NCBI GenBank assembly: GCA_009920875.1
Contig: RFZE01000043.1
Location: 1 to 10,545, forward strand
Direction of reading: 5' to 3'
Source: Alphaproteobacteria bacterium
GTDB taxonomy: Bacteria; Pseudomonadota; Alphaproteobacteria; RS24
Length of the DNA: 10,545 nucleotides
Shown here: positions 7,455-10,545 of the stretch, in pieces
Numbering within the stretch: position 1 is the first letter of the stretch
Layout: every line of letters begins with the position of its first letter
The notes under the pieces: generated by a model
What the model was told of the DNA's origin: nothing
Databases searched by the model: none
What the model saw: only the letters and a program-made list of their open reading frames with translations
Position numbers and translations under genes: made by a program

Positions 7455-7964
7455 CTATTCAACGATAATTCGCCCAAAGACATATTTACCTCCCCTTTGA
7501 ACCCCGCTTTCGCCAATAGGTTTCCCAACAGCAAGAGGAACATTACCGACATAAATCGGATATTGGCCGGGCCTGATTGGCACGAAACTCACATCTGCAG
7601 AACCAATCTCATCACACTCGATTGCGTTAAAACTTAAGCCCTGTAAATGAATTTCAATATCGCCAATTGTTACCAGTCGCAGATGCGCATTATTTAAGAG
7701 CTCGGCCATTTCTATACGCCAGCCCCTCAAATCACCTTGCACATCGGGACATTCGATTGACAAACGATAATAGCGACCAGATAACAGGCGCATTTCCAGT
7801 GGCGCCAGCCGCGGCATACCATCAGCACTTGTGCTCACGGTTAATGTTTTTCTTATCGGTGGGAATTTGGCCAAATTACCCAACGACTCAGCTTTTGCGG
7901 AAAGCATATAGGGCGAGACCGCAATGCTTAGCATTAAAAACGTCAGGATAAGAAAACGGGTCAT
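7455..7964 (-). CDS. Exported beta-rich protein, possible cupredoxin-like fold
   Basis: A 169-residue protein with a classical signal peptide: Thr-Arg, a hydrophobic core from about residue 4 to 20, and a likely cleavage at AKA|ES after residue 25. The mature part reads as alternating short strands, with GRYYRLSIE at 63-71, a GDIEIHLQGL segment at 101-110 and FVPIRPGQYPIYVG at 127-140. That last block looks like the late strand of cupredoxin-like proteins, where a PGxY turn precedes the metal loop. The usual Cys-His-Met copper ligands are not there; only Cys72 and Cys117 are present, which might form a disulfide or bind metal. The cupredoxin idea is an inference from pattern, not a firm assignment. 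ATG 7964 follows the glycosidase-like gene stop by 11 bp, so the two are very probably co-transcribed. The SD is weak (AGG at a long spacing), which fits coupling. Confidence 0.72.
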   Translation of the reverse strand: MTRFLILTFLMLSIAVSPYMLSAKAESLGNLAKFPPIRKTLTVSTSADGMPRLAPLEMRLLSGRYYRLSIECPDVQGDLRGWRIEMAELLNNAHLRLVTIGDIEIHLQGLSFNAIECDEIGSADVSFVPIRPGQYPIYVGNVPLAVGKPIGESGVQRGGKYVFGRIIVE

Positions 7965-7975
7965 ATATTTTAGGC

Positions 7976-9022
7976 CTATAGGGTCGATGTAAATTCTTTC
8001 AGCAAAGCAACTTCGTTCTCATCGAAAGCCGAACCGTCCGCTCGCAAGATATCATGATGCCATAAATCGGGCTCTGGCAGAGCGTCTTCAGCCAATAAAA
8101 AGTCCTCCGCTTGAACGCGCTCAGACCGCTCCATAATCGTATGCCAGTCAAAATGGGTCTGGCTTTTCCCCGCGACAAGCCCCCAGTTTATGCAGCCAAT
8201 ATTGTGTTTTTTGAAGATAGGCAGAGAAAACTGAAATGTCGTGCCATGCCCACGTGCCATATATTCAGTGCAAATGACCGGCCGATTGAGGGCCACCAGT
8301 TCCTCGATAGATTCTTCTAATTGCTCAGCTTCATACATGTGAAATGTCAAAACATCTGAATTTTCTTTATTTATGTCGTGGTGGACACTGCCGATTGCCC
8401 CATGGACGCAGGACGTAAGCGGTTGACGCGGCCTGACCTCATGCGCCCAAGCCCAAACGGCGCGGAGCAATGTTTGAGAATCTTCTCCGATACCAAACTG
8501 CCCCGGCTCATTATAGATATCCCACATTAAAATCCGATCATCAGCCTTATATCGTTCCAATATTGAGACGACATAATTCTCCAATCTGGCCAATTCCTTT
8601 TCGCCGGACCCTTGGTGAATTTGGCGAACAATATGGTGGCCCGGGCTTTGCTTCCAGCGCGAATTATGAATGCCCCGAATGGGCGGCTTTTGGGGCCCGC
8701 GTTTTGGATATCCATAATGGCAATCGTCAAAGAGAACGATTATTGGCGTGATATGGTTTTCGCGACAAATATCGAGAAATGTCTCGAACCGTCCGAAAAA
8801 CCCCTCTTCTTCAACCAATAAATCATGAAGATATACGCGCAAGGTATTAAACCCGAGTTCCCGAGCCCAACCGATTTCACGTCTTAAAGCAGCTTCATCA
8901 AAAGTATCGGACTGGAACATTTCCAATTGGTTGGACGCATTCGAGGGCAAGAAATTACAGCCAATCAAAAAAGGTAATTCTTCATACCAAGCATTGGCAG
9001 CCTCACTTGACCAACGGTTCAT
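7976..9022 (-). CDS. GH5-like TIM-barrel glycoside hydrolase homologue, cytoplasmic
   Basis: A 348-residue protein of the cellulase-type (clan GH-A) barrel superfamily, the kind often labelled cellulase or 1,4-beta-xylanase without proof. Seen: the first strand IGCNFLPS at 20-27, NTLRVYLHD at 59-67, IIVLFDDC at 94-101, the acid/base Glu172 in DIYNEPG after the fourth strand, the His-Met-Tyr segment FHMYEAE at 227-233, the nucleophile Glu253 in VICTEYMARGHG, and the eighth-strand Trp in INWGLVAGKSQTHF. Both catalytic glutamates are intact, so it should be a retaining glycosidase. Residues about 294-314 form a charged insertion compared with the relatives I recall. There is no signal peptide, so it would act on imported or internal glycosides. 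I chose ATG 9022 because AGGGAG lies 9 nt upstream; ATG 9079 would add 19 residues without an SD. The substrate is unknown. Confidence 0.85.
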   Translation of the reverse strand: MNRWSSEAANAWYEELPFLIGCNFLPSNASNQLEMFQSDTFDEAALRREIGWARELGFNTLRVYLHDLLVEEEGFFGRFETFLDICRENHITPIIVLFDDCHYGYPKRGPQKPPIRGIHNSRWKQSPGHHIVRQIHQGSGEKELARLENYVVSILERYKADDRILMWDIYNEPGQFGIGEDSQTLLRAVWAWAHEVRPRQPLTSCVHGAIGSVHHDINKENSDVLTFHMYEAEQLEESIEELVALNRPVICTEYMARGHGTTFQFSLPIFKKHNIGCINWGLVAGKSQTHFDWHTIMERSERVQAEDFLLAEDALPEPDLWHHDILRADGSAFDENEVALLKEFTSTL

Positions 9023-9031
9023 TTTCCCTGT

Positions 9032-9037
9032 CTCCCT
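9032..9037 (-). promoter_or_regulatory. Ribosome binding site that decides the glycosidase start
   Basis: Minus-strand AGGGAG lies 9 nt before ATG 9022. The alternative in-frame ATG at 9079 has no purine-rich motif before it, so the shorter protein is preferred. Confidence 0.6.
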
Positions 9038-9038
9038 A

Positions 9039-9053
9039 CAAAACAATGTTTTG
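9039..9053. repeat. Short perfect inverted repeat upstream of the glycosidase RBS
   Basis: CAAAAC, a 3-nt centre AAT, then GTTTTG: two perfect 6-nt arms directly before the SD of the glycosidase-like gene. It could be a repressor operator or a weak mRNA hairpin. A motif this short can arise by chance. Confidence 0.3.
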
Positions 9054-9119
9054 CCTTTGGGGGCATGGTCTTTGCACATGCGCCAAGAGCCAAGACACCC
9101 CCTTCGTCAGATGGTCACC

Positions 9120-9145
9120 ACAATACGCATCAAGCAGAATGTCAA
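9120..9145 (-). promoter_or_regulatory. Possible promoter for the glycosidase-like gene cluster
   Basis: A perfect TTGACA (9145-9140, minus strand) is followed after 14 bp by TATTGT (9125-9120, 4/6 to the -10 consensus). The spacing is shorter than the usual 16-18 bp, so this may be a poor promoter or one needing an activator. It sits in the only long gap (222 bp) of the window, which is the most likely place for transcription of the downstream genes to begin. Confidence 0.3.
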
Positions 9146-9244
9146 AAGATTTGTGAAGATTGAAAATATATGAAGAGGCTGGCGACATGCTTTTGAACTC
9201 ATTGATTCATTACCCTTTTCAACAGAGGCCTGCTCAATGGCCGT

Positions 9245-10045
9245 CTAAAAAATACTGGCCTGCAGGGTGAGCTTGGCGCCCAAGAGCAACAAAAACCCGT
9301 GGCTGATATGATAAAACCAAGCATCATTCATGGTGCGATTGAGCCATAGACCCAGCGCCACGCCAATCGGCACAAAACCGGCAATCGCCAGACTGGCGGT
9401 CAGACTGGCTGCATTAAACAACTCCAATTCAATGAAAAACGGTAATTTCGCCAAATTGACCAACAAAAACGACCAGCCCATTGTGCCGACATAATAGGCG
9501 CGCGGCAGATTGAGCGGCAGCAAATAGATTTGTGACGGGATGCCGCCAGTGAGCGACACGAAGCTGGCAATACCGGCCAATCCCATCCAACCGACAGCGC
9601 GGTCCAGGCGGCGGCGCAAATGGCGCATCGCGGCGCGTGCCAATCCGGTATTTGCAGCCGGTCGGTAAAGTCGCCAAAAATAGCGCCCTGCGGTAAATAC
9701 GGCCAAAGCGCCGATAATAAACATCAGGATTTCAGCATTGATTTGCTTATAGAGCAGCCAGCCCAAAACTTGCCCCAAACAGGCGGCCAAAGTCATGACG
9801 ATGACAATGCGGCGCACGGCTCGGCGGTAATATTTCCAGCCGACATAAAAATCGCACAACAGAAAAACCGGCAGCAAGACCGACAGGGCGAGGCCTGGCG
9901 AGAGCACCAAAAGCATGAGCGGCAGCGATAAAGAGCCCATCGCGCCACCAAAACCAGCCTTTGAAATTGCCACCAGAAGCGTGGCGAGAATGCCGAAAAC
10001 GAGAAAACCGATGGGCGCGGCGCTGATAATGGTGAAATCGAGCAT
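9245..10045 (-). CDS. TauE/SafE (TSUP) family anion permease
   Basis: A 266-residue inner-membrane protein of the sulfite exporter TauE/SafE family, whose members move sulfite, sulfoacetate, other organosulfonates or organic acids across the membrane. The family's repeated halves are visible: the first carries SKAGFGGAMGSLSLPLMLL at about 28-46, and the second carries LTGGIPSQIYLLPLNLP at 165-181. Hydrophobic segments fall near 10-28, 40-66, 80-99, 104-122, 151-166, 184-204, 215-235 and 247-262. A basic loop at 137-149 (ARAAMRHLRRRLD) marks a cytoplasmic side. AAGGA 5 nt before ATG 10045 supports the start. It follows the DoxX-family gene by 60 bp on the same strand. The transported anion cannot be read from sequence. 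Confidence 0.92.
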   Translation of the reverse strand: MLDFTIISAAPIGFLVFGILATLLVAISKAGFGGAMGSLSLPLMLLVLSPGLALSVLLPVFLLCDFYVGWKYYRRAVRRIVIVMTLAACLGQVLGWLLYKQINAEILMFIIGALAVFTAGRYFWRLYRPAANTGLARAAMRHLRRRLDRAVGWMGLAGIASFVSLTGGIPSQIYLLPLNLPRAYYVGTMGWSFLLVNLAKLPFFIELELFNAASLTASLAIAGFVPIGVALGLWLNRTMNDAWFYHISHGFLLLLGAKLTLQASIF

Positions 10046-10105
10046 GGCCGTCCTTATGAAAACCCGACATATGGGTCATGATGGCTGCACGCTTGGCAAG
10101 CCATG

Positions 10106-10498
10106 CTAATCACTCTTTTCTTGCCTTGCCGTAAAGCCTGCCAGCATCAGACAACCCGCCAAAATGCCGAGGTTTTTGACAAAGTTCTGTGTCTCATGCG
10201 CCCCCTCAATGCCAGAAAAATTCCAGAAGTCGTGAAGATTGAAATTGACCAGAATAATATACAAAACACAGCCATAAGCCGCCAAGCGTACATGGCGATT
10301 GGCCAGCAACAGCCCGCCCAAAATTAAATTAGCGATGCCTGCCAAGAATAATAGCACTTCGGCAAAGGGCAAATTATGATGGTGCATCAATTCAATATGC
10401 ATTTTCCAAGCAGCAAATTTGGCAATGCCCGGCAGAATAAAATAGGCGGCCAGCAAGCTACGGCCGATTGGCAAAGCAAATTCATCAACTTTAGGCAT
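10106..10498 (-). CDS. DoxX family membrane protein
   Basis: A 130-residue four-helix inner-membrane protein of the DoxX family. Hydrophobic segments lie at about 8-28, 46-66, 71-87 and 107-123. Family hallmarks are the ALPIGRSLLAAYFILPGIAK opening, the conserved NFNLHDFWN stretch at 86-93 and the ETQNFVKNLGILAG stretch before the last helix. DoxX was first described as a subunit of archaeal thiosulfate:quinone oxidoreductase, and bacterial relatives have been tied to redox and thiol stress complexes; most are uncharacterised. I prefer ATG 10498, where GGA lies 8 nt upstream and the length fits the family. ATG 10510 and ATG 10522 are in frame and would add 4 or 8 residues. It is transcribed toward the TSUP permease gene and may share its transcript. 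Confidence 0.88.
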   Translation of the reverse strand: MPKVDEFALPIGRSLLAAYFILPGIAKFAAWKMHIELMHHHNLPFAEVLLFLAGIANLILGGLLLANRHVRLAAYGCVLYIILVNFNLHDFWNFSGIEGAHETQNFVKNLGILAGCLMLAGFTARQEKSD

Positions 10499-10545
10499 AT
10501 TAATTTCCATCCCGAACAACATCCTTGCCTAAATTAAGCTAGAGC

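Noticed and set aside
9023..9079. Upstream ATG 9079 as the glycosidase start
   Set aside because: It has no SD, and the added 19 residues are neither a signal peptide nor part of the conserved family start.
9226..9244. GGCC...GGCC hairpin just after the TSUP stop
   Set aside because: The stem is 4 bp and no T tract follows; a terminator call is not supported.
10081..10105. GCTTG/CAAGC inverted repeat between the DoxX and TSUP genes
   Set aside because: The centre is a single base, so the real stem would be about 3 bp, and no T-run follows.

Overview
The window comes from a bacterial chromosome, probably an alphaproteobacterium. This is inferred from GC-rich coding sequence, a metabolic gene mix typical of that class and Shine-Dalgarno (SD)-led starts; no rRNA or marker gene is present to prove it. 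All ten genes I can support lie on the minus strand, so the region reads from high to low coordinates. No RNA gene, insertion sequence, CRISPR array, integrase or origin was found, and the longer plus-strand open frames are antisense shadows.

Right part (10498 to 9245): a DoxX-family four-helix membrane protein, then 60 bp later a TauE/SafE (TSUP) family anion permease. A 222-bp gap follows, holding a possible promoter and a small inverted repeat.

Middle part (9022 to 6594): four poorly characterised genes. They encode a GH5-like TIM-barrel glycosidase homologue with no export signal, an exported 169-residue beta-rich protein with a possible cupredoxin-like fold, a four-helix membrane protein whose upstream region is extremely AT-rich, and a small exported acidic protein. 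Spacings of 11, 99 and about 45 bp (9 bp if a TTG start is used) suggest one or two transcripts.

Left part (6574 to 1678): a compact oxidative and hydrolytic set. It holds a CPDMO-like type I Baeyer-Villiger monooxygenase, a copper/TPQ amine oxidase with an N-terminal membrane or signal segment, and an Asp-nucleophile alpha/beta hydrolase of the haloalkane dehalogenase type. Gaps are 19, 58 and 9 bp, so co-transcription is likely. Their reactions (ketone to ester or lactone, primary amine to aldehyde, C-X hydrolysis) suggest breakdown of a mixed organic substrate, but no single pathway can be read from the sequence.

The left edge (1609 to beyond 1) is a Uup-type ABC-F ATPase, a housekeeping gene cut by the window end, with its own strong SD and a possible promoter in the 68-bp gap before it. 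The most promising material for novelty is the middle block of unknown exported or membrane proteins next to the oxidase operon.
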